Numbered from the stretch's first letter, positions 21,651 through 33,917 are shown. The stretch is 64,000 nt of DNA from Pictodentalium vernedei (GCA_031216915.1 CM062296.1:57720584-57784583); one strand, 5' to 3'. Notes: generated from the letters alone by a model not told the origin. Numbers and translations: made by a program.

Positions 21651-22476
21651 TTCTAATATTATAATATACCTAACACGAAAATCGATTCGATACTACTATG
21701 TTGGGTCCGATGTGAGGGTAAACGCGCGCGTGGCTTTCCAAACCCATATCGCACCCTCTCAAAGGAGGCTATCGAACTATTACGTCTACGTTGCAATTAC
21801 GCTCCACTCCAGCGGGGTTCAGGATACAGAACGTCACGATGTCTGAATGCATTCGTAAATACGACACGAGTGCCAGTGTGGAAGGATAGAACCAGAGACG
21901 CATCCTCGAGGTCTATACTTCTGCCATGACATGAGAGTCGTATTAGCGAACGATTTCACGCATCGTAGCATTCTGTGTTTATTACACGCCTCTCAGACAT
22001 GGAATCCATTAATTTAACTATTCAATCATCACACACAGGAAATTTGAAATTTTAAAACACTTTCTTATTTATTGATCGAAGCGTTCGAATTATCGGCTGT
22101 CACCTCAGCCTCCGAATTGATCTGGGTCAGACTGCGACGTTTCCATTGCCTGATAACGAAAATAGGCGGTGATTAATTCCTCTCATTGATCGATGACGTC
22201 AGGAAATGGCAGTCCACATAGAGTGCATGCCGATAGACTAGCAGTCTATGCAATCAGTTTCATTTTGCCTTTCAGGCATTTTCACGAAATTTCATGTACC
22301 AACAGGTGTTGGCTGCATCTGTTTGGGGTACCTAAGGGGAACCCAGTAGAGGTCCACCGGAAATTTCTCCGCTGGACCATACGGCCAGTCCGCCTCTGAA
22401 TATTCCAGAACGAAATCAAAGGGGTTTTGGAAAGAGATCTCCTTGAACTTTTCATTTGTCATCAGGTCTCGTGATA
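21651..22476. other. Mostly unassigned, with a fragment of the repeat seen at 56500
   Basis: The stretch 21880-22020 (CACGAGTGCCAGTGTGGAA, TTCTGTGTTTATTACACGCC) matches the element at 56500-57060. The rest has no recognised repeat or domain. Confidence 0.5.
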
Positions 22477-22790
22477 CAGTTAAAACTAGAAGTCCTGTCA
22501 CGAATAGTGCGCTTATCTAGGCTTAAGAGCGCGTTGGAATTGCGCGCATTTGCCATATCGAATGGCATCCAAAGCACGGCAGGTTCTCTTGGTTACTCAT
22601 TGCAAACACATGCAATGTTTCTGCCAATGGACCTCCGGGTTACCCGGAGGTCCATTGGCTGAAACATTGCTTGTGCACAGGCCATATGTACAGAATTTCA
22701 AAGCTTTACTTCGGCCATAACGCGTACATTAACGCGCATATCAACGTGCTATTTGTGCGCATCTCACGACAGGGCTTCTAGTTTTAACTG
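22477..22790. mobile_element. Short TA-type MITE with CCTCCGGG hairpin
   Basis: 314 bp, flanked by TA on both sides. Ends CAGTTAAAACTAGAAGTCC and CTTCTAGTTTTAACTG. Core CCAATGGACCTCCGGG TTA and complement. The arms hold GAATTGCGCGC and ATCGAATGGCATCC. Confidence 0.9.
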
Positions 22791-22975
22791 TACAGTCGAA
22801 ATGATCAATCTGCGTCTGTAATCAAAGTATTACAGTTGAAACTGGAAGTCATGTCACTGTATTGTGCACTAATTTGAAGCAATTGGGCGCTAAGTAAGTG
22901 CACACTTGTCCCTATCGAAGAGCTCCATTTGCGTAACTTAATTCCCGTAGAAAAACAGCGTGACCAACTCTGTAA

Positions 22976-23490
22976 AATTCTATACTAGTAATCAATCTGA
23001 ATGTGACATGAAAGTAATGCAGTCTTTAGTAGGTGATTATTTTCGGGATAAATGGAAGAATGGCATTCAACTCATGCCTAAATTACGAATGTATATAACG
23101 GTCAAGGAAAAGTATGAAACCGAACTTTATTTGAAATTAAATCTTGGTCGTCATTACTGTTCAACATCAGCTCAGTTTAGGTGTGGAGTTTTGCCATTGC
23201 GTGTTGAAACAGGCAGATTCAGGAACGAGAAATTAGAAGAAAGGCTATGTACTTTCTGTAAACAGTCAGCGGTAGAAAATGAATATAATTTCTTTCTAAA
23301 ATGTGATCTATATACTGACTTGCGGCTAAAACTGTTAAACTCCATAAAAGCTGATCACATGTCAGAGATTAATTTAAACAAAGATAAAGAATTGTCCATT
23401 ATGCTTAATAACTATCCCAGACAATGTGCCAACTTTCTTTATGATGCTTTTAAGCGAATGGGGGAACAACTTTACAGTAACTTAAATTAG
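22976..23490 (+). pseudogene. C-terminal end of a LINE reverse-transcriptase protein
   Basis: An open frame of about 171 codons without its own start; the upstream part belongs to the host MITE. It carries the motif RCGVLPLRVETGRF followed by C-x2-C...H-like/FFLKC and a leucine-rich tail (LRLKLLNSI), the layout of the C-terminal region that follows the polymerase domain in many APE-type LINEs (GxLPLxIETGR, RxCxxC, VExExHFLxxC). The protein at 35034-35648 is a related C-terminus. Too short to contain catalytic motifs; non-functional. Confidence 0.75.
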
Positions 23491-24083
23491 AAAAGATTGA
23501 CCTGCTAGGGGGCACGGTCTCGGGAACGAACCTTGTCTCGGGTTTTGAACTTTAGTTTGATTTCGAATGGGGTTCGTTTTCGAAGCCGACGCTCCACTCT
23601 CTTGTGGGATAACGTCAGTTAAAGCTCACGCTTCCTGTTTTCCAATTGTCTAAGCGGGCTTGATCACCATTGACCAAGGAGTGTTTTGAGTAATGTCTGA
23701 TCGCAATGAAGTAAAAAAGTGTTTTTGCGCCCATCTCGACGACAATTATGAAGCCGGTTTTGATTTGCCATTTTCGCTTTGCTCTTAGCTACGCGAGACT
23801 AGCAACTCTCCGACCTGTTTCATGGTTGGCGCCATGGATGGGCACTGAGACATCCATATCTTCTACAAATTAGGAAATTACGAAACATGTTATGTCTCCG
23901 CTTTTTTTCACTCCGTAGTATTTTTTTCTGTGAATGCTGGACAGCACTTTTTTCATATTTCGGGGAATAGGTGACATATAGGTCCCTTAGGCCGGGTGCA
24001 TCTGATTGTAAATCTTACATTTGTTATGCTGAATTGTATTGCACATGTCACGTTAATATAGAATTACAAACAAACAAACAGTA
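22976..24083 (+). mobile_element. 5'-truncated LINE inserted in the long MITE
   Basis: Contains the end of a reverse-transcriptase ORF followed by an untranslated region and a short tail of ACAA repeats (ACAAACAAACAAACAG). The 3' end, AATAGGTGACATATAGGTCC and GCACATGTCACGTTAATA, recurs at about 62300-62420, so this is a family with at least two insertions here. Coding begins immediately after MITE sequence near 22976, as expected for truncated reverse transcription. Confidence 0.8.
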
Positions 24084-24537
24084 GATAGAGATCATTAACA
24101 TTGTTCCGAAGGTATACTGGGATACATAATGTAATAATGTGAAGATGTATTTAAATTGCATATACAGAATGAAGAGAGTGGATTACCACTGAATCCCATC
24201 GCCATATATTCTCCGCTCAAAAATTATTTTTTATTCTTCATAATAGCATAAGAAACACTAGCAAACTTTCAACACATGCACCACCGGGAGCAACCCGGAG
24301 GTCCGTGTGATGAAAGTTCTCAGGTGGTTCTTATGTTTTGTCCTCAGAAACAACTGTAAATAATTGCCAAGTGAAAAAAACCTACCCCATGGCGATATAT
24401 TAGTAATCCCCCCTCTGAACTCAATATTTGTTTCTGTTTGATCGCTTCGGTTCGTGATTTCACGACTGACCTTGCAAATAAAGCATTAAATTTTGCATTG
24501 CGAAGCAGAAACGTTCTTGAGTATTTGAGTTAGACTT

Positions 24538-24612
<75 letters not shown>

Positions 24613-24954
24613 TTGGCGTTTAAGATCACATATTTCTGCACAATGGCTAATCATGACCACGACAGTTTTACGGGTGGAGGGAGCCGGAGTACCCGGAGAG
24701 AACCAACGAGCAACGGTGAGCAACTGTCAGCTCCCCAACATACCAACTCCACACAAGTAGGGTTAGCATTGGTTGAAGACAGTGCACCATCGACGTGCAC
24801 TAAGCCTTAGTACACAACGTCAACGTGCCCCCACGTGGGCAATGGGGTGAAGTGTCTTCCCCAAGGACACAACGCGGTTGCCGTAGGTGGGTTTCGAACA
24901 GAGGACCTCTCGGCTTGCAGCCTGTACCTCTACCTACTGAGCCACCGCGCCCCC
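24538..24954 (-). mobile_element. Full-length tRNA-derived SINE, subfamily 1, with target duplication
   Basis: On the minus strand: head GGGGGCGCGGTGGCTCAGTA with A box, B box-like GTTCGAAACC, the core TTGTGTCCTTGGGGAAGACA, body, tail TTAAACGCCAATAAATAAAT. A long (AAAT)n tail of about 78 bases occupies 24538-24615. Flanking duplications AGTTAGACTT (24528-24537) and AGTTAGGCTT (24955-24964) match at 9 of 10. It lies inside the long MITE. Confidence 0.9.
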
Positions 24955-25333
24955 AGTTAGGCTTCTTCATTATTCTGCAGTAAGGAGCGCATTGACTTAC
25001 GAGCAAGTTCTGCGCTAACTATGACAGGACTTCTGATTTCAACTGTATATACAGTTATGAGTATTAAGAATCGGTGTTTATTAAGATCTCTGAAAATATC
25101 CTGTTTTGCACATTCAGTTTCAGAAATAGTCAATACATAATAGAAAGAAAATAACAATCTTGAACCATTTGCAGGTGTGTAATGTTATTTATACCTGCGA
25201 CGATATGTATCATTACGTATTTAAATATGGCATAAAACATGTTTCTTGCGTAATGAACACTGCGGGAAATGTACTCGTTAAGACATATTCGTATCACGCA
25301 ATACAAAGCTCCTTCACGCCAGAGGTATCTCTA

Positions 25334-25589
25334 CAGAACGTGGAGAGTGTATTATCACTAAATCACCCGCAAAGTGGAGATTCCACGCAAGCAATAATTG
25401 CAAATGTGTTGCAAAGCTTAACAAGCATAGGCAAAGTTTCAACCAATGGACCTCCGGATTTAACCCGGAGGTCCATTGGCTGAAACATTGCTTGTGTTTT
25501 TTGTCCATATGTATAAAATTTGAAAGTTATAGTTTGGGTGATAACTCCACTATGCGGGTGATTAGTTACAATCCACCTTCGACGTACTG
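25334..25589. mobile_element. TA-type MITE, CAGTACGTGGAGAGTG ends
   Basis: 256 bp. The left end CAGAACGTGGAGAGTG and right end CTTCGACGTACTG are slightly mutated versions of the family ends. The core is CCAATGGACCTCCGGATT and complement, the same core as in the CAGTTAAAAC family. Other copies: 37514, 42705, 43374 and 62423. Confidence 0.85.
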
Positions 25590-25714
25590 TTTGTGATTCC
25601 AAACTGGACAAAACGTAAACACGTCTTGGAACATGTCCAGACCACAATAATTCACCTCCTCTGTGGATAGAAAAAAAATATCATGTTTCCGTCAGTGACA
25701 TGATATATTAATAT

Positions 25715-26220
25715 TAGGGCTGTCACGATTTTTAAATTTAGGAATCTATTAATCGTCGCAAATAATCGATGATAATCCCTCTCGTTGAAGTCGATAAAAA
25801 TGAAGTTCAAGTCAGCTGACCTACCTCAAGACGAAAGACGATCCTTTTCAGGTACATTCAAAGCTTTGATGTTCTGAACTTTTGAACCGTCAGTGTAACA
25901 ATCAAGACCGGTCGGCAGTTGCGAAGTTCGCAACTGCCGACCGGTCTTGATTATTACACTGACGGTTCAAAAGTTCAGAACATCAAAGCTTTGATGAATG
26001 TACCTGAAAGACAATTGCTGCCAACAGCTTCTTGGGGATTTAACATCGATGTTCTTAACTCATTACCTTTAGAAACAATAGTTTTTTCATCAAATTTTCT
26101 TTTGATTATTAAACGTCTAAAACGGGATACAATTTACCGATTATTCGACAACAAAAAATACTAATCGATTTCGCCGTGACCGATCAACAGTCGATTAATC
26201 GATTAATTGTGACAGCCCCA
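25715..26220. mobile_element. hAT-like MITE with perfect 8-bp target duplication
   Basis: Sister of 17187-17712. Ends TAGGGCTGTCACGATT and TGTGACAGCCCCA; flanks ATTAATAT at 25707-25714 and 26221-26228. The same long central hairpin with apex GCGAAGTTCGC. The perfect duplication and high similarity suggest recent activity. Confidence 0.9.
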
Positions 26221-26459
26221 ATTAATATATACAAGCGACTAGAGAAACATAATTCACTGCGACCAGTAAATTCTAATCTATGTAAATATGGTGAACTCAG
26301 AACTAAATTATATAGGAAAAAGAATTTATGGATACTTATTTTCGGGAGTACAATATCTTTCAAGAAATCAGAAATAGGTTTTCGTAAAAGCATTTAAGGA
26401 TTTTCATTCAGGATTCAGATTAAATTTTCCAAGAAACCGGAAATAACTTCAGTACAAAG

Positions 26460-27925
26460 AATTAAATGTGTTCTATACAGGATACAGCAATGGATATTTT
26501 TGACACTGCCTACTTTTTTGAGAGACAAAATACATATATGAAAAAGAGAAATGCATTAGATTCATAAAATGCATTTCAAGCACTTCCGAAACCTGCACTT
26601 AATAAGACCTGTGTGACCATAGTGAACTGAACCCAAATTATTAGCTTCCACGGTGTTGGAACTTATTTAATATTGGTGCGAGGTCCATATGTCATATCAT
26701 GAGATATGAGTGTGACCAACTCTCAAAATGTGTGCCCCCCTTCTCCCACCAAATTGTTTGAGAATAAAAATAATGTATGAACTGCGACAGTGTATTAGGA
26801 GATCAAAAAATGTTATTTCCAGTAATTCTGAAAAATGCTCTCAATTACCCATGTGTGACCACAGTGAAGTTTTCCCTTATTTTGAACCTCCATTGAGTTT
26901 TGGCTTATTTGGTGTTGGACCCAGGTCCATACGTCATACCATGCTTGAGATATGAGCATAACCCACTTTCAAACTTTTTGGCCACGCCCACTGTTTTGAA
27001 GGTAAAAATGCATATATGAACTCTGGAAATGCATTAGGGGTCAAAAATGTGAATTCAAGCGATTCTGAAAATGCATTCATTGACCCCTGGGTGACCTCAG
27101 TGACCATGACCCATATTTTGACCCTCCATTGAGTTCCAACTTATGTGGTCTTGCCCCAGGTCAATACATCATACCATGCTTGATATATGAGCGTGCCCCA
27201 CTTTCAAAATGTTTGGCCACGCCCATTTTCTTTAACGTAAAAATGCATGAATGAATTTCGGGAATGCTTCAGGTGGTTCAAAAATGTGATTACCAGCAAT
27301 TCTGAAAAATGGACTCAATGACCATCTATGTGACCTCGGTGACCATGACCCATATTGTGAACTTCTATTGAGTGTTGACTCATTTGGTGTTGGTTTCAGG
27401 TCTATACTTCATACCATGCTTGAGATATGAGCATAACCCACTTTCAAAATGTTTGGCCACGCCCTCTTTTTAACCTAAAATGCAAGTATGAACTTCGAGA
27501 ATGCTTTAGGCGTCCAGAAATGTGATTTCCAGCAATTCTGAAAAATGCACACAATGACCTCTGGGTGACCTCAGTGACCTTGACCCATATTTTGAACCTG
27601 TATCGAGATTTGACTCATTTGCTGTTAGTCCCAGATCTATACGTCATACCATGCTTGAGATATAAGCATGACCCTCTTTCAAAATTTCTGGCCATGCCCA
27701 CTTTTTGGAACGTAAAAATCCATGTTTGAAATTTGAGATTGCATTAAGGGGTCAATGAATGTGATTTCCAGCAATTCTAAAAAATGCACCTAATGACCCC
27801 TGGGTAACCTCAGTGACCTTGACCCATATTTTGAACCTCCATCGAGTGGCGACTCATTTGGCGTTGGTCCCAGGTTCATAGGTCATGCCATGCCTGAGAT
27901 ATGGGTGCGACCCACCTTCAAATAA
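26460..27925. repeat. Tandem repeat, about six copies of a unit of 235-242 bases
   Basis: Landmarks such as GTGACC(T/A)CAGTGACC recur near 26613, 26855, 27091, 27330, 27565 and 27804, spaced 242, 236, 239, 235 and 239 bases. Each unit includes CATACCATGCTTGAGATATG, TTTGGCCACGCCCACT and TGATTTCCAGCAATTCTGAA. Copies drift by substitutions and small indels, and the first unit is the most degenerate. No frame is conserved across units. Confidence 0.85.
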
Positions 27926-28385
27926 CCTCTAAGGACATTCCTAACGCCTCAGGAATGTGACAAACAAAGGGTGCTGAGAATTTGCGACTGTCTGTCGGTG
28001 TGCCAAAATCAGCGATAGGACAACTTGTTTTCGACTTACCGGACAAGAAAGTTCATAGAAGACAGAAGACATGAGAAAAAGAAAAATGAGAAGAATAAAA
28101 AAAAAAAGAAAAATAGAAAAGAAATAGAAACCATACAAAAACAAGAGTCTGTGTACTTCACATACACTAATAACACACAGCTCAGCAAAAAAAAAAAAAA
28201 CATTGTAGGTTTATTGTGAGTATCTAGCAGGACACGCATGACAAACATCAATTTTGTCGAAGTTGTTTTTGGATCGCTTTCTTAAGAGCTATGTGTATTT
28301 TCTTGTATCACGCGCCAGTTTGGAAATCAATAACTCTTATCGTTGAAATACTTTTGTTACTCTCCGTTGTTCAATATACAACAGC

Positions 28386-28411
28386 CACCCCCCCCCGCCC
28401 CCCCCCCCCCC
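28386..28411. repeat. Poly(C) tract at the LINE 5' end
   Basis: A run of about 25 C interrupted by one G, just upstream of the degenerate ORF1 start. Confidence 0.85.
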
Positions 28412-28429
28412 AAACCAGAACTCATTGAT

Positions 28430-30517
28430 ATGGCTTCTTTTTTCGGAAACAGCTGAAGTGTTTTCTTTATCTCAGGATGTTGTTAGTAGCGGCTCGCAAG
28501 TTAACCCACAAAGAGACATAGACTCGCAAATTAGCTCACAGAGAGATGTAGGCTAAATATCTAATGTCGGTAATAGGGGTGGTGAGGAAACGGTAATCCT
28601 TCTGAGGGGTCTGGAGGAACAATACGATATAATCTGTAAACGTATTGACGTACTTGATAGGTTTGAAGATAGACTGAGGAGAGTTGACCAGTTAGAAACA
28701 CGTCTGGTCGGTATAGAGCAGAAAGTAGCCAAGCTAGACTTTTTAGATGCGATTCAATTAAGGAATGATCGTTTCTTTTTGTCTATTTCTTGAGTTGTGA
28801 ACCCCCAAAAGCAAAGTCCAAACTGTGTAAATGGGCGTAGCTACGCCCATTTACACAGTTTGGACTTTGTTTTTTTTTTTTTTTTTTGGGGGGGGGGGGG
28901 GGTTCATAACTCAAGAAATAGACAAAAAGAAACGATCATTCCTTATAATTAAACGTTCGCGACCCAAATAAATAAATAGTGTTAGTCGTCCTCTACTTCA
29001 GGGAACAAAGACTTAAAAACTAAAACTGGAAGACATATTATTTTTCTGGCATAAAAGAGGACGCATATTATTGAAATGCAGGTAGCAATCGACACACTTT
29101 CCAAGTCAAATGCACTTATGTCATTAATTTTTTTATTGACCAATGAATTACGTAATGCAAAGAAAACGTCATAAGCCACACCTCCCTCAAATTTCATTCA
29201 ACTGTTCACTTCACGTAAAAGTTACGTTCCGTGGTAGGAGGAAGTAGGCCATCAGTATTACATTGTATTTTGGTTTTGACAGTTTCCCGAAAACTGAAAA
29301 ACACAGTTTGTAAAAGCGGAGTTAGATATGAAGCCAGATGACATGAAATTAGTTAAATTAGCAATGTCAAAATTGCCGTATTCGTCGTGACCAGCCATTG
29401 TTTACAATCGATTTGGGTAAAACGATGAACGCAGACGATCACCCAGTGCGCATGAAAATTGAAATGTCAAATAAATACAGTTGTGAAGAAAAAGAAAAAT
29501 TGAGCCACCACGGTCATTTAAATATTTTCATGGTGATAAATTAGTAATATAAATGTATTTTTCTTTTTCACATGAAGAACGTGCCAGTGTTCTAACTTCT
29601 ATTGATTTGACACCATGTTGCAACTCCGAAGACTGGAATTTTAGGGGCGTAGCTGGGGGCGGACCTAATTGTGTTTTTTTCGGTTCATTGAGTTATGAAA
29701 AGAAAAAAAAACAGAATCGTGTGAGCCAATCGTTTTATCAGAAAACGCATGGACCGAAAAAAAGTTTAATTATTCCAAACTGAATAATACAGTGTGTAAC
29801 GTTTCCTCTGTAAAGGTGGAAGTTGATCAGATCAGGAGAACAATAGAATCTGTGGAAGAGAGTACAGAATTCATGTCCAAACAATATGAAGATATCCAAA
29901 TGGTTGTAAAGGGACATTCAAAAAGTATTGCGGAATCTAAATTGTCCCAAAGTAATGATATCCTATCCAAAACACGGTTAGGGAACGATATTACCGAGAT
30001 ACAGGAGTCAACCGAAGAACTGAGGGAGATAGCTTTATACTTGAAATGTCGGTCAATGAGGAATAATTTGGTTTTTACTGGATTGCCTTAAATTGTTAAT
30101 GAAGACTGTGAATCAACTATCCGAAAATTTTTGAGAGATGAACTAAGAATTGATAATGAGACCAAAATTAAAATAGAACGAGTGCATCGAATAGGAAAAC
30201 CCACTCATCCCTCTCAACCAGTGTGTAACGGTGACAATGAGGTAACAGGGACGCCCGTAAACGAAACACGCCCCCGAAACATTGTGCTAAAGTTTTCATT
30301 TTTCAAAGACCGTGAAAGAGAAAGAAAAAACGCTCCGAAGTTAAAAGGGAAGCACTATTTTAAAAACGAGCATTTTCCCCCAGAAGTTGAAAACGTTCGT
30401 CGCAAACTGAACCCGATCATGCGAAGAGAGAGAAACTTAAAAAAACATGTGCGTCTTGTTCGAGATAAATTATATATGAACAATCAAGAATACAAATTGC
30501 CAACTAATGGTGTCTAA
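28430..30517 (+). pseudogene. LINE ORF1 (coiled-coil RNA-binding protein), broken
   Basis: Begins at a possible ATG 28430 (MASFFGNS, then stop), with a +1 frameshift to the main frame from 28473. The N-part is a heptad-like coiled coil (RFEDRLRRVDQLETRL). An insertion of about 1 kb from 28761 splits it. The coiled coil resumes near 29800 (VEVDQIRRTIESVEES), and a frameshift or stop near 30091 precedes the C-part. There, ERVHRIGKP, RPRNIVLKFSFFKDRERE and RRKLNPIMRRER match the RNA-recognition and C-terminal regions of L1-type ORF1 proteins, which trimerise and bind LINE RNA. It is in the LINE and just upstream of ORF2. Confidence 0.75.
28761..28943. repeat. Hairpin inserted in LINE ORF1
   Basis: Near-perfect inverted repeat: AGGAATGATCGTTTCTTTTT at the left, its complement at 28924-28943, apex GCGTAGCTACGC at 28833. 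Near the apex side of the right arm a T run and a G run (28869-28901) replace the simple complement. The inserted material continues to about 29785 without a recognised family. Confidence 0.75.
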
Positions 30518-30659
30518 GCTATCAAGACCGACAATAGTGAGGAGCGTAACCCACGAAAACGTGGATGTGTGTCTTCCACGCCTACATGTACTAGATAGGA
30601 CAGAGCCGCTGAAATAAGTTTAGAAAAGTACTATCATAACAATGCATTGTTGACAACTA

Positions 30660-31400
30660 ATAATCCCACCCCAGGTCAAATCAACTGCCTATCACTCAAT
30701 GTCTGTGGGCTTGGAAGGAAGCTGGAATATCCAGAATTTTCTGAGTTAATTGATAAATTCGATGTCGTTGATTTTGTGAAAACCAAGACCGACGTTATCA
30801 GTATACCAGGATTTGAACTATTTGTGAAAAATAGGAAAAAATCTCATGAAAGTAAAATTGGGTGGCATAATTTTAGCAGTTAAACATACTAGCCGAAAAT
30901 GGTTCACATATATTGATTCCAAGAGTAAATTTGTTTCTTGGCTTAAAGTAGCAAAGAATTATAATAACCTTAAGGAAGATATATTTATGGGTTTTGTCTA
31001 CATTCCCCCTGAAAATAGTCGTTACTCCTCGCAGGAATGTTTCGATGAGATACAAAATGAAATTTGTGAATTATTCAGTGAGAATAACCATATTACTTTA
31101 TTTGGGGATTTTAATGCCAGATCTGGTGATATTAGAGATTACCTATGTCGGGAAGACCTTATAACACCGTTATGAGACCCCGGCCTTGATAACTGTTTTC
31201 CGGCAGATAACATTAATTTGTTACAGGACCACCACATCCCAATAATTAGAACCTCTAAAGATAAGCATATAAATAATTTTGGTCGTAAAATGATCGAATT
31301 CTGTCAAAGCGCGGATATGTATATCCTTAACGGTAGGGTGGGTGATGACCGAGGTATTGGGAAATTGACCTGTAAGGGTTGTAGTGTGGTGGACTAATGT
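30660..31400 (+). pseudogene. LINE ORF2 N-terminal APE-type endonuclease, broken
   Basis: INCLSLNVCGL at about 30677 is the start motif of apurinic endonuclease-like domains (LN-x-CGL). E-region (VKTKTD near 30778), a frameshift near 30860, FVYIPPENSRYSS, then GDFNAR at 31104-31121, the Asp/Asn catalytic loop. Stops at about 31175 and 31395 interrupt the rest. The domain would nick target DNA to prime reverse transcription. Inactive here. Confidence 0.8.
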
Positions 31401-31757
31401 TTGGCAACCTCTCAATTAATTGGTTTGTTTGGTAGTTTTTCTGTGATGGAGTTCTGTAGTCTGTACCCAGATGTTCGCTGCATTTTTCAACAAACTGAAA
31501 CACCACCTCAGACGAGGTTAGAGCGATAAGTCCGAATCAACCCGCCCCCCGCGTTCCATTGACAAAGACGTGGGGTAAATGGAACAGAACATGAGTTTCT
31601 TGAAGATATTAATCACGGAGATGTCCGTAAACTGACAGACTATGTCAATGGTATATGCGCAAAATAAAATAACGCTGACGCAGGAAATAGTATTGTAAGT
31701 GATGTTGGCAATATTTTCCATCAAGCTGCTAATGTGACTTGTAATTCTAGTAACAGT

Positions 31758-31820
<63 letters not shown>
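31758..31820. repeat. (AAT)n microsatellite inside LINE ORF2
   Basis: About 21 AAT triplets expanding in frame between the endonuclease and the reverse transcriptase; the flanking coding sequence (NNMSWFNRRC) stays in the same frame, so the expansion encodes poly-asparagine. Confidence 0.9.
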
Positions 31821-31821
<1 letters not shown>

Positions 31822-31924
31822 GAAAGAACAATATGTCTTGGTTTAACAGACGTTGTACGTTTGCCAGAAAGAAATACATATCTACCAGACGAGCATTTAA
31901 TAAATATATAGAGGATATGGAATG

Positions 31925-32655
31925 AGTGTTTTTCTCATATAATAATTATGAAACGAGTCTAAGAATTTCCTGATTTGGCGAGCCTCTGGCGAGCACAAAC
32001 GGAAAATTCCGACGAGTTTCATAAATATTGTATGAGAAAAACACTCATTTCATATTCTATTTATCACATGACACACATATGCCCAAATTAACGACTTAGT
32101 ATGACTTTTTAACCCTTTACCTAACGTGTGTTACAGACGACACTTAGAAAAAACATCATCGTATAACTAAAATTTTTCATTGTTTTCTTCCAAAACATAA
32201 GTTATGACCCCTTATTGGAACGAGCGCGATGCGCTCGCCCCAATCAGGAGTCATAACCTATGTTTTGGAAGCAAAAGATGAACATTTTTCTTATATAGCA
32301 CTGGCCGGTTTTGGTCGTTATGTTAGGTAAAGGGTTAATGCAATATAACCCAACCTAAATAGGACAAATAATGTGCATTTTCCCTACTCAAATTATGCAA
32401 ATGTGACCCAGTTGTATTTTGTTCAGCCAATCAAACTGTCCATATTTGAAATTGACCAATGAAATCTTTCAACCCCAATTATGCAAATTATGAAAATATG
32501 GCCCAATTGTATTTTGATAAGCCAATCAAATTGTCTAGTTTTGAAATTGACCAATTAAATCGCCGGAAGCTTTATTTATCACTGATTAATATGAAAGCAA
32601 AATATCAAATGTTTTAAAGTAAACAAGACGGACAAGTCATATGATAAAAAACACT
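31925..32655. mobile_element. Composite MITE inserted in LINE ORF2
   Basis: Terminal repeats AGTGTTTTTCTCATAT and ATGATAAAAAACACT. Left part: a hairpin with apex GGCGAGCCTCTGGCGAGC. It contains a TTAA-type MITE at 32113-32334 and CCAATCAAA-rich arms. LINE coding resumes at about 32660 (REEMRCAGKEYK). No clear target duplication. A copy with the same right-hand LINE junction is in the palindrome at 50560-51996. Confidence 0.75.
32113..32334. mobile_element. TTAA-type MITE nested in the composite MITE
   Basis: Between TTAA at 32109-32112 and 32335-32338. Starts CCCTTTACCTAACGTGTG, ends GTTATGTTAGGTAAAGGG. The hairpin arms differ near the apex (GAGCGCGATGCGCTCG). Confidence 0.85.
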
Positions 32656-33917
32656 ATTTAATAGGGAGGAGATGCGATGCGCAGGAAAAGAATATAAACT
32701 AGTTATGAACAAATCCATTCAGAATTACAAACATGCGATAAGTAATAAATTAAGTTCTATTCGAAAGTCAAATCCCAGAGAATACTGAAAAATCCTTAAC
32801 TCGGATGAAAAAAAATAAAAAATTAGTGTACCAATCGCTGATGTGTTTAAGTTTATGAAAAATACTAATGGCGGCCAGACTGATGAAGAAAGTATTGATT
32901 TAAATTCTGAGTGAAATGAGATTTTAAATGAACCAGTGACAGAATCTGAAATACGCTGTGCTGTTGGATCACTGAAAAATAATAAAGCTTCAGGATATGA
33001 TAAAATAATTAATGAATATATTAAGAGCCCCGATAATTTATTTATGGAGTTTTATTTTAGTTTTCTTTCAACTTGATCCTTGTCAGTGGAACCATTCTGG
33101 AAGAAAGGCTAATTGTAGTAATCTGTCCAATATATAAAAAGAAGAGTGACCCATTGCTAGCCGAAAATTACAGACCAATAACAGTTTTAGGCTGTTTTGG
33201 GAAATTATTTACAAAAATTATTAACACTCGCCTTACGATGTACGCAGATAATGTGAATCTCATATCAGAAAGTCGGGCAGGATTTAGGAAAAATTTAATC
33301 AACCACAGATAATATATTTATTCCTTATGCTTTAATTGACTTATTAAAGAAAAGGGGAAAGCGTTTGTTTTGTGCATTTATAGATTTAAAAAAGCGTTCG
33401 ACACCGTGTGGAGAGCCGGGTTGTGGCGTAAAATTATCTCAATGGGTGTCAACGGTAAAGTATTTAAGTTCATTAAAAATATGTATGCTGGAATAAAGTC
33501 CATGGTAAGGGTGGGGGTGAATTGTCAGAAGCTTATGTAACTGCAATGTAGGCCTAAGGTAAGGGGAAAATCTCTCCCCAATTTTGTTTGCTATGTACCT
33601 TAATGACCTGGAGGTGTATTTATGTTCTAATTTCATAAATGGTTTAAGTACGATAACAGAAGAGATTGAATGGGAGTTACTAATATTTATGAAATTGACA
33701 GTCCTCTTGTATGCAGATGACACCGTAATTCTCGCAGAAAACGTAAATAATATTCAAAAGTCTCTTAATGTGTTTGCAGAGTATTGTTTATTATGGAAAT
33801 TAAAAATTAACCCAAACAAAAGTAAAATAGTTGGTTTCGGTAGAAGAAGAAAATTTAAAAGGTTTTAAGAATTAACGACGATGAAATTGACGTTGTGAAA
33901 GAATATAAGTACTTGGG

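Larger units (their letters stand above)
22833..25045 (-). mobile_element. Long TA-type MITE broken by a LINE and a SINE
   Basis: The two ends, CAGTTGAAACTGGAAGTC at 22833 and GGACTTCTGATTTCAACTG at 25045, belong to one element of the 702-bp family, read on the minus strand and flanked by TA. Removing the LINE piece (about 22976-24083) and the SINE (24538-24954) leaves roughly 0.7 kb collinear with 11392-12093. The central hairpin is near 24270-24310 (CACCACCGGGAGCAACCCGG). Confidence 0.8.

Noticed and set aside
26460-27925. Tandem repeat as a repeated protein domain
   Set aside because: Unit lengths of 235-242 are not multiples of three consistently and no frame stays open across units.
28025-28251. 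Lysine-rich and phenylalanine-rich ORFs on opposite strands
   Set aside because: Caused by an A-rich tract read in both directions.
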